This document shows, in pieces, positions 17,858 to 29,140 of a stretch of 64,000 bases of DNA (the stretch's first letter is position 1; every line of letters begins with the position of its first letter). The stretch comes from Lysobacter oculi (GTDB lineage: Bacteria; Pseudomonadota; Gammaproteobacteria; Xanthomonadales; Xanthomonadaceae). Both the position numbers and the translations under genes were made by a program. Under the pieces are notes generated by a model. It was not told where the DNA came from. It made no database searches and was given only the letters and a program-made list of their open reading frames with translations. Location of the stretch: the NCBI RefSeq assembly GCF_003293695.1, contig NZ_CP029556.1, forward strand, positions 1,746,001 to 1,810,000, written 5' to 3'.

Positions 17858-18794
17858 CCAGCACCTCGTCGATGTACTGCAGATAATGCCCTTCGGGCAC
17901 GATGTCGCCACCACGGACAATGCCCGACATCATGAGCACCATCAGAGTCAGCGCGGCGGTCTGCAGGAATACCAGCAGCAGGATGCCCATCGCCAAGGAG
18001 AACCAGCCGGGAGTGGCAAAGCCGATTGTCTTCAATATCAACGCCGCGACGCCGCCGCTGATCGACAAAAACGCGACCAGGCTGCATGCGATACCCACCC
18101 GGACAAGCACGTCCTCGCCGAACACCATCAGCGCGCGGAAACCATGAAGTGCCAGCCCGACGAAATTCATCTTGCTCCTGCCCGCGTAGCGCGGACCTCG
18201 ATCAAGTGGCTGCCGTTTTATCCGGAGCTTTGAACTCAAGGTGCTGGCAGCGACATGGGTCCATGATTCGGGCATGGCGGCGATGCGGCGCGCGGCCATC
18301 GGCTTCATCGCCATGAAGTTTCCGAAATCGATGCGTCGCCCGCTCAGGAGGCTGAAAAGCGCTTTGTAGACCTGATAGAACATCCTGAACCTCAGAGTCT
18401 CCACACGACTGCGGCGGACAGCCGCAACGATGTCGACCGTGTCCGATTCCAGCCGAGTCAGCAGTTCCGGTATGGATTGCGGCGTGTCCTCGCCATCGGA
18501 ATCCATCACCACCAAGCGGTCGCTTTCCGCCGCGCGCGATGCCACGTGTGAAATCCCGATGGCGATGGCGCGCTGATGGCCGACGTTGCGGCGCAGGCGC
18601 AGGACCGTGCCATCCAGTCCGGCCGTGACAATCATGGAAGTCTCGACCGGTTGCCGCACCGAGCCGTCATCGACGGCAACCACGTGCAGTCTTCGGGTGG
18701 CGTCATGAAGGCTGGCGAGTTCGCGGAAAAGACGGGAGGATGCCTCCGCATCCTCGTAGATGGGCATCACGACATAGAGCGTGCCGGTATCCAT
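17841..18794 (-). CDS. GtrB/DPM-like family 2 glycosyltransferase (undecaprenyl-phosphate glycosyltransferase)
   Basis: This 317-residue enzyme has an N-terminal GT2 domain with LYVVMPIYEDAEASSR, VVAVDDGS and the acidic VVMDSDGEDTPQ motif. Two C-terminal helices (residues about 230-295) follow, as in GtrB and bacterial dolichol-phosphate-mannose-synthase-like proteins. Such enzymes transfer a sugar from a nucleotide donor to undecaprenyl phosphate at the inner membrane. The next gene is gtrA. The preceding gene makes UDP-xylose, so xylose is a candidate donor sugar, although glucose or another hexose is usual for the family. It starts three bases after the upstream stop codon. Confidence 0.88.
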   Translation of the reverse strand: MDTGTLYVVMPIYEDAEASSRLFRELASLHDATRRLHVVAVDDGSVRQPVETSMIVTAGLDGTVLRLRRNVGHQRAIAIGISHVASRAAESDRLVVMDSDGEDTPQSIPELLTRLESDTVDIVAAVRRSRVETLRFRMFYQVYKALFSLLSGRRIDFGNFMAMKPMAARRIAAMPESWTHVAASTLSSKLRIKRQPLDRGPRYAGRSKMNFVGLALHGFRALMVFGEDVLVRVGIACSLVAFLSISGGVAALILKTIGFATPGWFSLAMGILLLVFLQTAALTLMVLMMSGIVRGGDIVPEGHYLQYIDEVLDAHRE

Positions 18795-18797
18795 CCG

Positions 18798-19745
18798 TCA
18801 AAGCTCCAGACGCCGCCGGAAATACGCGATGGTCTCCTTGAGCCCGTCCTGCAGCGAAACTGTGGGAGCCCAGCCGAGTTTGCGCTCAGCCAAGCCGATG
18901 TCCGGCTTTCGTTGCTTGGGGTCGTCTTCCGGAAGGGGCTGGTGGACGATGCCGGACTTGCCACCCACCAGCGAGACCACGGTCTCTGCAAGTTCCAGCA
19001 TGGTGAACTCGCCGGGATTGCCGATATTGACCGGACCGGTGAATTCAGCGCGGCTGTCCATCAGGCGGGTCATGCCTTCGATGAGGTCGTCCACGTAGCA
19101 GAAGCTGCGGGTCTGGGTGCCGTCCCCGTATATCGTGATGGGCTGACCACGAAGTGCCTGCACGATGAAGTTGCTGACAACCCGGCCGTCATTGGGATGC
19201 ATGCGCGGGCCGTACGTGTTGAAGATCCGCATGACCTTGATCTCCAGCCGATGCTGCCGCCAGTAGTCGAAGAAAAGCGTCTCGGCGCAACGCTTGCCTT
19301 CGTCGTAGCAGCTGCGGATTCCGATCGGGTTGACCCTTCCCCAATAGGCCTCGGGCTGCGGGTGCACTTCGGGGTCGCCGTAGACCTCGCTCGTGCTTGC
19401 CTGCAGGATCCGCGCACGAACGCGTTTTGCCAGGCCGAGCATGTTGATCGCACCGTGCACGCTGGTCTTGGTTGTCTGCACAGGATCCGACTGGTAGTGG
19501 ACCGGCGACGCCGGGCATGCCAGGTTGTAGATCCGATCGACTTCCACGTAGAGCGGGAACGTCACGTCGTGGCGCATCAGCTCGAAATTCGGGCGCCCAA
19601 TCAGGTCACGCACGTTGTCTTTGTTGCCCGTGTAGAAGTTATCCACGCACAGCACGTCGTGCCCTGCAGCGACCAGTCTGTCGCACAAGTGCGAACCAAG
19701 GAATCCCGCCCCGCCCGTCACCAAAACCCTTCCCGCGTTCAGCAT
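18798..19745 (-). CDS. UDP-glucuronate decarboxylase (UDP-xylose synthase)
   Basis: This 315-residue short-chain dehydrogenase/reductase makes UDP-xylose from UDP-glucuronate using bound NAD. It shows [15 protein letters not shown] at the start, the catalytic Ser/Thr region [27 protein letters not shown] with the Tyr-x3-Lys pair, and the UXS-specific [20 protein letters not shown]. The ATG has GGAG five bases upstream; an in-frame GTG 12 codons earlier is an alternative. No UDP-glucose dehydrogenase is present in the window, so UDP-glucuronate must come from elsewhere. Placement directly before gtrB and gtrA suggests that xylose is the sugar handled by the Gtr-like module. Confidence 0.92.
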   Translation of the reverse strand: MLNAGRVLVTGGAGFLGSHLCDRLVAAGHDVLCVDNFYTGNKDNVRDLIGRPNFELMRHDVTFPLYVEVDRIYNLACPASPVHYQSDPVQTTKTSVHGAINMLGLAKRVRARILQASTSEVYGDPEVHPQPEAYWGRVNPIGIRSCYDEGKRCAETLFFDYWRQHRLEIKVMRIFNTYGPRMHPNDGRVVSNFIVQALRGQPITIYGDGTQTRSFCYVDDLIEGMTRLMDSRAEFTGPVNIGNPGEFTMLELAETVVSLVGGKSGIVHQPLPEDDPKQRKPDIGLAERKLGWAPTVSLQDGLKETIAYFRRRLEL

Positions 19746-19792
19746 CGTCGCTCCATGTCCACTATTCGATGATTGTTTCACCCGTCACGTCC

Positions 19793-20692
19793 CTAACAGA
19801 GGGTCTCGGGCGGATAGCTGCGGTATAACCAGGACGGTCGCCGCTCGCCCGGCGCATCAGCAAGCCGACGCCAGCGGCTGAAAAGATACTGCCCCAAATC
19901 ATGTTCGCGGTTCTGCGTGGCTGTCAGCAACGAGGCGATACCCGCCGCATCCAGTTGCGTCGCCTGGTTGTCGTGCACGTCGGAGGTGAAGTCCGTGTCG
20001 CATGCGAAACCGCCATGGCGCATCAGCATATGCAGCTCGTGGCGCGTGTACTCGCGATTGTGGCGTCCGTGCGGTCCGTGTCCGGAATAGGGGTCGTAGA
20101 GGTTGCGCCCCTCGAGCAGGGCCACGACATTGTCGAAGCGGGCCACGTTCGGAGTGGTCAGGATCAGCCATCCACCCGGCTTAAGAACACGCGCGATTTC
20201 AGATACGGCATGCAGCGGGTCACTAGTGAAGTGTTCGAGCACTTCGCAGAAGAGCACCAGGTCGTAGGTCGCGTCTGGAACCGGCAGCCGTCCGGATTCA
20301 AGATCGACGCTGTAGGAATCGAAGGCTTCCTCTCGCCGCACACCGCATTGATCGGTCCACGCCACCTGTTGGGTGATCAAAGGAGACTCCCCACCGAAAT
20401 AGTTGGTGTACTCGAAGTGCAGCCGGGGTCTGGCCTCACGCATCAGCACCGAAATGAAGTACGGATTGGCGCCTATTTCCAGCGCCTTGCCCGCAGCATC
20501 GGCTGGCACCAGGCCCGCAGTGTAGAGGAAGCGATCCACATCCTGTGCGAGGTAGTTGGCGAGTTCGCGGCCTCCGATTCCGTCTATCGTGAGATCCGCC
20601 AGCCTCGTCGCCGTGGCCAGACGGTCAAGCCCACCCCGGTCTGCCAGGGGGCTTTTGAATGCAAGCGTTTGCGTGGAGGCATGCCGTTTCAT
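19793..20692 (-). CDS. SAM-dependent methyltransferase
   Basis: This 299-residue class I methyltransferase has a slightly unusual motif I (ALEIGANPYFISVLM), then LVLFCEVLEHFTSDPLHA and LKPGGWLILTTPNVARFDN, which are typical of sugar and small-molecule methyltransferases of the Methyltransf_11/23 type. The C-terminal third, with HGRHNREYTRHELHMLMRHG, resembles enzymes in other O-antigen clusters. It lies between the tandem glycosyltransferase and the UDP-xylose synthase and is probably co-transcribed. The likely role is O-methylation of a rhamnose or other sugar; position and substrate are not known. It is the fourth methyltransferase domain in the locus. Confidence 0.82.
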   Translation of the reverse strand: MKRHASTQTLAFKSPLADRGGLDRLATATRLADLTIDGIGGRELANYLAQDVDRFLYTAGLVPADAAGKALEIGANPYFISVLMREARPRLHFEYTNYFGGESPLITQQVAWTDQCGVRREEAFDSYSVDLESGRLPVPDATYDLVLFCEVLEHFTSDPLHAVSEIARVLKPGGWLILTTPNVARFDNVVALLEGRNLYDPYSGHGPHGRHNREYTRHELHMLMRHGGFACDTDFTSDVHDNQATQLDAAGIASLLTATQNREHDLGQYLFSRWRRLADAPGERRPSWLYRSYPPETLC

Positions 20693-20710
20693 CTTTATCG
20701 GGTCTTTCCT

Positions 20711-23173
20711 TCAATGGAGAAGAATCTCGAGCAGCCGGCCGGCGGATTCGGACCACGTCATGGTGCGCATTCCGGTGGGCATCTTCCAGCGCCCCGTCTC
20801 GATTCCCGCCTTCATCAGCGCGGACAATGCAGCCGCATCCCTTGGCGGAAAATATTCGGCATTCGCGCCGGCGACTTCCCGGAACACCGGAATGTCGCTC
20901 AGCAAGAGCGGCTTTCCACGACTACCGGCTTCGATGACCGGCAAGCCGAAGCCTTCGCTGAGCGAGGCCTGCAGAAAAACGTCCGCACGGTCCATCAACG
21001 CAGTCAGGTCCGCATCCGAAGCAGACTCGAACCAGTGCAAGCGCGTGCCGGCGAGCGGATGAGCGCGCAGTCGCTCACTCAGCGCATCGACGTTCCATCC
21101 ATGCTTGCCCACCAGGCACAAAGCGGCATCCGCACCGGCGATCAGGTCTTCGAATGCGGAAACGATTGTCGCGTAGTCCTTGCGTGGCTCGATGGTGCCG
21201 ACCGCGATGAAGAGCGGGAGATCACCGATTTTATCGATCGCACGCGATACCGCCTGCGACGGTGGCGACTGCACTTCGCCGTCGAGATCGCTGCCGAGGT
21301 GAACGACCCGGGTCCAGGGGCGTGGCCGAGGCATTGGGGACTGACTGTCGATGAACTCTTCCAGGTCCGACCGCGTGGCTTCCGAGATGCACACGAACCC
21401 GTCGGTCACGCCTGCTGCGTGCCGCAGCCAGCCGGAAAAGACCCGTGGCATGCCAGGGTCACAGCATTCAGGGTGCCGGATCGGGATCAGATCGTAGACC
21501 ATCCACACCACTTCCCCCCCCAATGAACGCACCTCCTCTGCAACGGGGTCGAAGCGCTCCGGCTCGATCCACGACGAGTCGAGCATGAAGAGAAGGTCGT
21601 TGGGCCTTGCACGCACTCGTTCACCATCGTTGCCAAGAAAGGCCTGGATGCCGAGTCGTTCGGCGGCGAATCTGCTCGCATACACCACGCCGTCAGGCGT
21701 GTGCATAATCGGCTGCACCTCGACGCCTTCGGGAGCGAGCGCCGCAAGCCCCGAGCAGAATCGACGAACAACTCTCTGGATGCCGGTGCGCGCGTCCAAC
21801 CTTGCCACCTCGCTCACGTCCACGAGTATGCGTCGCACACCGCGCGCAGCCATGGCTTCCAGTCCGGATTCGAGATCACGTGCAGCATCCGGCACTTCTG
21901 CGAGCAGGGCGCCCCAACGACGGATATCGTCCTGACGGACACCAAGCCCCGTGACTCCTGCACTGCGCCCCGACTGCGCCAGCTCCCTCAATGCCTGTTG
22001 CGCGATGCGTGCCGATCTGGACCAATCGTGATGCTGCAATTGAACCGGGCCTGCTTCACGCAACGCCGCTCGCAGGGCTTGATCCTCCAGCACGGACGCG
22101 AGGAGCACCGATGCGCCTGCAGCATCGCCTGGATCGAACAGTCCGCGCGGGTCAGGCACCACTTCCGCCAGCGCGCCGCCGGACGACGAAAGCACGGGCG
22201 CACCAAAGGCCATGGCTTCGAGCACGGGCAGGCCGAAACCCTCGTACAGGGACGGGAAAAAAAACACCTCGCATCGGGCATAGAGCGCGGCGAGCAATTC
22301 ATCGTCGATCCGGCCGAGTATGTCGACCCGCGCTGCAATGCCTGCGAAGCGGCCGTGCAACGCATCAACCACGTCCTGCCCCGCCTGCGTCATCACCAAT
22401 CGATGCGTTGCGCGCAGCCTTTCCGGAAGAGCCGCGAACGTCTCCAGCGCCATCACGCCGTTCTTGCGCCAGTCCCCGTTGCCGACAGTAAGAATGAAAG
22501 GTTCGACGATGCCATTGCCTGCAAGCATCGACTGCGCGCGTTCGATGCGGACTGCGGTCGATCTGGACCGCAAACCGGGATCCAGGCCCGCACCGACCAG
22601 GACGATCTTTTCCGGCGGAATGTTCAACATGTTCACGAGATCCGAGCGTGTAGCCTCGGATATCGCCAGAAACATGTCGTAGCGGACGAATTGCTCCAGC
22701 TTCCGCCTGTAGACGGCCGTCAGGGGATTGCCCTCGGGCAGATAGTGCTGCGGATATCGCAGCGGGATCAGGTCATAGGCGATGACCGCGGTACGAGGTC
22801 GCCGTTCGCTCCAGTCGAATCCAGTGGCATACGCCGAGCCCACCTCGAAATGACTGGTCTGCAGAACCACGTCCACGGAGAGCGCCTCGTAGAACCGGGC
22901 GCGCGCAGACTCTGCCGCTTGAACGTGCAGCCGATGCCCGTCGATGAAGGTCACCGCGGGATAACGGTACGCCACGGTGTCGGGCATCCGCCCGGTCCGC
23001 ATGCGATGGCGGATGTCACGCACGCGTGACGGATCGGCAGTGTCCAGACCGACGAGCCAGACATCGTCGCCCGGGCATGCAAGCAGTGCATCCGTCAGGT
23101 TGACCGCATAACGGCCAATTCCACGATCACGCGAATCGGTCAGGCAGGATTGCAGGTCGATCGCGCATCGCAT
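20711..23173 (-). CDS. Tandem GT4 glycosyltransferase
   Basis: This 820-residue protein holds two family 4 glycosyltransferases in a row. The first (residues about 1-390) has DRGIGRYAVNLTDALL and the donor motif PSLYEGFGLPVLEAMAFG. The second (about 420-820) has RTGIQRVVRRFC and the matching QASLSEGFGLPVIEAGSRG. Both keep the E-x7-E pair, so both may be active. The layout recalls WbdA-type polymerases that build mannan or rhamnan repeats from GDP-sugars with two linkages. It is followed by methyltransferase and UDP-xylose genes and preceded by gmd and rmd, which supports D-rhamnose as donor sugar. The start is 13 bases after gmd; the ribosome-binding site is weak. Confidence 0.88.
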   Translation of the reverse strand: MRCAIDLQSCLTDSRDRGIGRYAVNLTDALLACPGDDVWLVGLDTADPSRVRDIRHRMRTGRMPDTVAYRYPAVTFIDGHRLHVQAAESARARFYEALSVDVVLQTSHFEVGSAYATGFDWSERRPRTAVIAYDLIPLRYPQHYLPEGNPLTAVYRRKLEQFVRYDMFLAISEATRSDLVNMLNIPPEKIVLVGAGLDPGLRSRSTAVRIERAQSMLAGNGIVEPFILTVGNGDWRKNGVMALETFAALPERLRATHRLVMTQAGQDVVDALHGRFAGIAARVDILGRIDDELLAALYARCEVFFFPSLYEGFGLPVLEAMAFGAPVLSSSGGALAEVVPDPRGLFDPGDAAGASVLLASVLEDQALRAALREAGPVQLQHHDWSRSARIAQQALRELAQSGRSAGVTGLGVRQDDIRRWGALLAEVPDAARDLESGLEAMAARGVRRILVDVSEVARLDARTGIQRVVRRFCSGLAALAPEGVEVQPIMHTPDGVVYASRFAAERLGIQAFLGNDGERVRARPNDLLFMLDSSWIEPERFDPVAEEVRSLGGEVVWMVYDLIPIRHPECCDPGMPRVFSGWLRHAAGVTDGFVCISEATRSDLEEFIDSQSPMPRPRPWTRVVHLGSDLDGEVQSPPSQAVSRAIDKIGDLPLFIAVGTIEPRKDYATIVSAFEDLIAGADAALCLVGKHGWNVDALSERLRAHPLAGTRLHWFESASDADLTALMDRADVFLQASLSEGFGLPVIEAGSRGKPLLLSDIPVFREVAGANAEYFPPRDAAALSALMKAGIETGRWKMPTGMRTMTWSESAGRLLEILLH

Positions 23174-23186
23174 ACGAGGGCAGGCT

Positions 23187-25072
<1,886 letters not shown>

Positions 25073-25083
<11 letters not shown>

Positions 25084-25765
25084 TGGATAATGCCTCCACG
25101 CCGCGAATCCGCCCGGATTCAAGTTCCATCAATCGCTCCTGCATCGTCTCCATCCGGCGTTGCAGTTCTTCCGTCGACGCCGAAGCCTGGGCCAGGTCGG
25201 CCATCGTGCCTGTCGCCACCACGGAGGTCCGCGCGAGTCGTGCTTCCATTTCGACCAGGTCCATCGCATGCGCGGCACCCATGAATTCCAGTTCGCGCTC
25301 CAGCCTGCCCAGTCTAAGGAAACCATGAATCCATGCGAAGACGGGCCCAACGAACGGAATGCGCTTGATCCTCGAGATCTCCCATGCCTGCCGCAACTTC
25401 TTCACCGGCACGCCTTTCGCCATGCCCTCCACGCTGAAACGCAGCGATGCAAGCAGTTCGATCCGTGTCGCACTTCCTTCCCGCAAGGCCGCCAGGTGCA
25501 TGGCCAGTTCGGTTTCCGACGGCTGCCGTCTCAGCAGCGCGCGGTATCCGTTCACCACGAACGGAAGGTCGTGGAAGTGCATGAAATCGGCGACATGATA
25601 GACGCCGCGCTCAATGAGCTCGCGCTGGGTCCGCAAGGACGCCGTGGCCGCTTCCGGTTCCATGGGAAGGCCCATGCTCAACCGCAGACGTCGTGCCTCG
25701 GCCAGCACGCGCCGCATGACCTCTTCCACGCTTTCGATACCCGTTGTGCCGCTCGAATCAAGCAT
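25073..25765 (-). CDS. DUF4214-like protein with coiled-coil tail
   Basis: This 230-residue protein has a central domain of about 55 residues (FVVNGYRALLRRQPSETELA, then LREGSATRIELLASLRFSVE) that fits the DUF4214 pattern: Tyr-x4-Arg/Gly-Arg-x-Pro, then Ser-Arg repeats. That domain is often attached to glycosyltransferases and exported glycan proteins. It is followed by a short hydrophobic stretch and a coiled-coil tail (EELQRRMETMQERLMELESG). The ATG overlaps the preceding glycosyltransferase by eight bases. It has no catalytic motif. Its place between that enzyme and rmd suggests a scaffold or length-sensing partner. The domain call is from memory, not a search. Confidence 0.7.
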
Positions 25766-27116
25766 GCGCCTGCCTCCTGATCGATTCTATTGCCCTGACC
25801 AGACTTTCGCTGTTGCGCAGTGGATCCAGGAACTCGGCCACTGCCGAAGGCATTCTGCGCGGTCCGTCGACCGCCTTTTTCATCAGTCTGGCTGCATGGG
25901 CCAGATCCGGTTCCGCCCAGACCTCGCCATGGCTATGCGGATATTCGTCATTGCGCAACTCGCGCAAACGGCAATCCACCGCATAGGGCGAGCCCGCCAG
26001 GAAATCGACGCTTCCGGACCAGCCCGTTGCAATGACGGGCTTGCCTGTCAGCGCGAACTCCGCCATCCCCAGGCCAAAGCCCTCGGCGCGATGCAGCGAC
26101 AGATAGGCATCGCAGCAGCGCTGCAAAGCACGCCTGTGGGCAGCGTCGATGTTCTGGTCCACGAAGATGATGCGTGGATCGCCGTCGGCGGCGGAGAGCA
26201 GGGCATGTGCGGCAAATGGATGCTCGCGTGCGTGCGTGGATTTCACCAGAAGCGCAACAGCTTCGTCCCCTGCCGGAAAGGCTTCGCGAAACGCCTGCAC
26301 GGCTCCCAGCGGATTCTTGCGCGCGAACGAAGAGTGATAGTCGAAGGAGGTCAGGAAGACGTAGACGTCATCACGCAAGCCGAAATCCGCGCGCGACAAG
26401 CCGCTGTCCGCGCGTGGCGCAATGGGAACCGGCACGCGCAAAACGGGTTTGTCGCTCGCTCCGATCATGGCTTTTTCTATGAATTCCGAAGCCACGAGCA
26501 CCGCATCGACATCTGCAAGTGCAGCTTGCCATGCGTTGGGAATGCGCGGCAGCTCCCAAAACCAGCAGCCAACGATCAGGTTGTCGGATGTTCTCGCACG
26601 GATCCGAGCCAGATCCGCGGCCGACAGCTGGCCCGGGTTGGCGAAGACCAGCGAGACGGGATATGGCATGTCGCTGGAATACAGTCCGTCGAACTCGCGA
26701 TCCCCGCCATCATGTTCTGCTGGTCTGGGGAGATTGTGGATCGCCAGCGGGACCCCGCATTCGAGCAGCGCGCGCGTGTACAGCCTCGCACTCTCCGCCA
26801 ACCCGAACCGCCCATCGAAGAAACCGAACACATTGAGACCATCGCTTTCCAGATACCCCAGCGATCCTGCGCGTGGACGAGCCAACTCAACAGGCTGCCG
26901 CCACGCCAAGGTATCCGGGAAGCGCATGTCGGCAATCGCCGTCCGCCCCCATGCCGTCACCCGGGAAGAGATCCATAGCCGCAGTGATGCAGGCAATCGA
27001 CCGTAGATCGTCCGCAGCATCGGCATGTGGCGGTGACGCACGAACAGTGCGGCCCCGCTTTTCTTGAGCCGCACGCATGCGCCCGTCATGCTGACAAAGT
27101 CGCAATTGACGGACAC
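25758..27116 (-). CDS. GT4-like glycosyltransferase, first gene of the right O-antigen operon
   Basis: This is a GT-B type transferase of up to 452 residues. The C-terminal half has ILRV-like and FLTSFDYHSSFARKNPLGAV segments and the donor motif LHRAEGFGLGMAEFALTGKP. The N-terminal part after residue 85 has LGYLESDGLNVFGFFDGRFG. Similar enzymes add sugars to O-chains and exopolysaccharides. The start is uncertain: the longest frame uses GTG, and in-frame ATGs nine and 30 codons later are possible. The 175 bases before it are shared with divergent pilU; I see no clear promoter there. Donor sugar is unknown. Confidence 0.8.
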   Translation of the reverse strand: MSVNCDFVSMTGACVRLKKSGAALFVRHRHMPMLRTIYGRLPASLRLWISSRVTAWGRTAIADMRFPDTLAWRQPVELARPRAGSLGYLESDGLNVFGFFDGRFGLAESARLYTRALLECGVPLAIHNLPRPAEHDGGDREFDGLYSSDMPYPVSLVFANPGQLSAADLARIRARTSDNLIVGCWFWELPRIPNAWQAALADVDAVLVASEFIEKAMIGASDKPVLRVPVPIAPRADSGLSRADFGLRDDVYVFLTSFDYHSSFARKNPLGAVQAFREAFPAGDEAVALLVKSTHAREHPFAAHALLSAADGDPRIIFVDQNIDAAHRRALQRCCDAYLSLHRAEGFGLGMAEFALTGKPVIATGWSGSVDFLAGSPYAVDCRLRELRNDEYPHSHGEVWAEPDLAHAARLMKKAVDGPRRMPSAVAEFLDPLRNSESLVRAIESIRRQAHA

Positions 27117-27291
27117 TGTCCTGCGCTTGGACGCCCTTGTGTGGAAAGGAATGCCATCAGGGCCCGCAATCCGTTACGGGATGGCTTGGAGCATCTACGG
27201 CCATGTTCGACGCATCCCGTGGAAGAGTTGACCTTGCGCGCAGACAGAAACCCTGTTGCCATAGCCGGAACGAACAAAACTGCGTGGCTCC

Positions 27292-28437
27292 ATGGACATC
27301 GGACACTTCCTTAAACTCATGACTGAGAAGCACGGGTCGGACATGTTCCTGTCCACCGGTGCGCCCATCCACATCAAGGTGGAAGGCAAATTGTACCCGC
27401 TCGGCACCACCAGCCTGCCGCCCGGGCTGGTCGAGCGCATCGCCTACTCGCTCATGGACCGCGAGCAGATCGAGGCGTTCGAGCGCGACATGGAGCTGAA
27501 CATGGCCATGGCGATCCACGACGCCGGCCGTTTCCGCGTGAACGTGTTCAAGCAGCGTGGCGAGGTCGGCATGGTCATCCGCGCCATCCGCACCGATATC
27601 CCGAGCATCGAGGACCTGCAGCTGCCGCAGGTGCTGAAGGACGTCATCACCTCGCCGCGTGGCCTGGTGCTGGTGGTGGGTTCGACCGGCTCGGGCAAAT
27701 CGACCACGCTGGCGTCGATGATCGACCACCGCAATAACAACATGACCGGCCACATCCTCACCATCGAGGACCCGATAGAGTTCCTGCACCGCCACAAGCG
27801 TTCGCTGGTCAACCAGCGCGAGGTCGGCATCGACACCCACAGCTTCCACGAGGCGCTGAGGAATGCCATGCGCGAGGCGCCCGACGTCATCCTCATCGGC
27901 GAGATCCTCGATGCCGCGACGATGGAAGCCGCGATCACCTTCTCCGAGACCGGCCACCTCTGCCTCGCCACCCTGCACTCCAACAACGCCGACCAGGCGC
28001 TGGAGCGCATCCTCAACTTCTTCCCCGAGGCGGCGCACAAGAACGTGCTGATGAACCTCTCGCTCAACCTCAACGCGGTGATCTCGCAGCGTCTGGTGAA
28101 GGGGGTGGACGGCAAGCGCCTGCCGGCGGTGGAGGTGCTGCTCAATACCCCGCACATCCGCGACCTGATGCGCCGCGGCGAAGTGCACAAGATCAAGCCG
28201 GCGATGGAGGAGTCGCTGTCCGAGCAGATGCAGACCTTCGACCAGGCCCTGTTCGACATGCAGAAGCAGGGCAAGATCGGGATGGAGGAAGCGCTGCGCG
28301 CCGCGGATTCACGCGAAGGCCTTGCCCTCAAGTTCCGTTTGTCCGAAGGCAGCACCGGCGAGCACGATGCCTACGCGGATGTCTTCACCAGCAAGGCACC
28401 GGGCATCTCGCAAGGCTTCGACGACACCAACTTCTGA
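27292..28437 (+). CDS. pilU: Type IV pilus retraction ATPase PilU
   Basis: This 381-residue ATPase of the PilT/PilU family assists PilT in depolymerising type IV pili for twitching motility. It has Walker A GSTGSGKST at 130-138, the Asp box LTIEDPIEFLH, the Walker B region PDVILIGEILD (199-207) and the His box GHLCLATLHSNNADQALERI. The longer C-terminal tail and HRHKRSLVNQREVGID point to PilU rather than PilT. The usual GE-M/I-R-D Arg is Leu205 here. pilT, its usual neighbour, is not present, so this copy lies apart from it. It faces away from the O-antigen operon. Confidence 0.92.
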   Translation: MDIGHFLKLMTEKHGSDMFLSTGAPIHIKVEGKLYPLGTTSLPPGLVERIAYSLMDREQIEAFERDMELNMAMAIHDAGRFRVNVFKQRGEVGMVIRAIRTDIPSIEDLQLPQVLKDVITSPRGLVLVVGSTGSGKSTTLASMIDHRNNNMTGHILTIEDPIEFLHRHKRSLVNQREVGIDTHSFHEALRNAMREAPDVILIGEILDAATMEAAITFSETGHLCLATLHSNNADQALERILNFFPEAAHKNVLMNLSLNLNAVISQRLVKGVDGKRLPAVEVLLNTPHIRDLMRRGEVHKIKPAMEESLSEQMQTFDQALFDMQKQGKIGMEEALRAADSREGLALKFRLSEGSTGEHDAYADVFTSKAPGISQGFDDTNF

Positions 28438-28445
28438 CGTACCGG

Positions 28446-28465
28446 GATGCGGCTTCGGCCGCATC
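28446..28465. terminator. UUCG hairpin between convergent pilU and maiA
   Basis: An eight-base stem, GATGCGGC/GCCGCATC, closes a TTCG loop eight bases after the pilU stop and eight before the maiA stop. No T-run follows on either strand. It may still act as a weak shared terminator or protect both 3' ends. Confidence 0.45.
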
Positions 28466-28473
28466 GCAGGGCT

Positions 28474-29130
28474 TCAGGCCGCGTCGGGCTGGCTCTCGGG
28501 CCGCGCGACATCGAACGCCGGCAGCGCGAGGCAGTTCGCATCGATGCGCACCAGCGTCGGATAAGGCGACAGATCCAGTGCAAAGCGGCGCGCGTTGTAG
28601 AGCTGTGGCACCAGGCAGCAGTCGGCGATCGTCGGCGTTTCACCGTGACAGAACGTGCCGGTGCCCGGCGCATCGGCGAGCATCGCCTCCATGGCGGCGA
28701 ATCCCTCGCGCATCCAGTGCAGCACCCATGTATCGATGGCCGGCTGTTCCAGCGCGTTCTCACGTTTGAGGTACTGCAGCACGCGCAGGTTGTTCAGCGG
28801 GTGGATGTCACAGGCGATCAGCATCGCCAACGACCGCACCCGCGCGCGACCACGCGCATCCGCAGGCAGCAGCGCCGGCTTCGGAAACACTTCGTCCAGG
28901 TATTCGAGGATCGCCAGTGATTGGGTGATGCGGCGTTCGCCATCCACCAGCATCGGCACCAGTTCCTGCGGATTGAGCGCGCGATAGTCTTCGGCGTGCT
29001 GCTCGCCGCCGTCACGCACCAGGTGCACGGGGCGGGTTTCGTAGACCAGCCCCTTGAGATTGAGCCCGATGCGCACGCGATACGCCGCGCTGGATCGCCA
29101 GTAGGAATACAGCGTCAGCGCGTCGTTCAT
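28474..29130 (-). CDS. maiA: Maleylacetoacetate isomerase
   Basis: This 218-residue glutathione-S-transferase-fold enzyme (zeta class) isomerises 4-maleylacetoacetate to 4-fumarylacetoacetate in tyrosine breakdown, with glutathione as cofactor. The signature SYWRSSAAYRVRIGLNLKGL covers the catalytic Ser-Ser-x-x-x-Arg at residues 14-19. NPQELVPMLVDGERRITQSL gives the cis-Pro and gamma-Glu binding site. It starts 10 bases after the fahA stop, so the two form an operon that completes the pathway begun by Hpd and HmgA, encoded about 17 kb away. Confidence 0.94.
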   Translation of the reverse strand: MNDALTLYSYWRSSAAYRVRIGLNLKGLVYETRPVHLVRDGGEQHAEDYRALNPQELVPMLVDGERRITQSLAILEYLDEVFPKPALLPADARGRARVRSLAMLIACDIHPLNNLRVLQYLKRENALEQPAIDTWVLHWMREGFAAMEAMLADAPGTGTFCHGETPTIADCCLVPQLYNARRFALDLSPYPTLVRIDANCLALPAFDVARPESQPDAA

Positions 29131-29140
29131 CGCATCCTCC

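Noticed and set aside
27117..27291. Sigma-54 promoter for pilU
   Set aside because: A GG...GC pair is present, but the spacing is 13 bases rather than the required ten, so it does not fit -24/-12.
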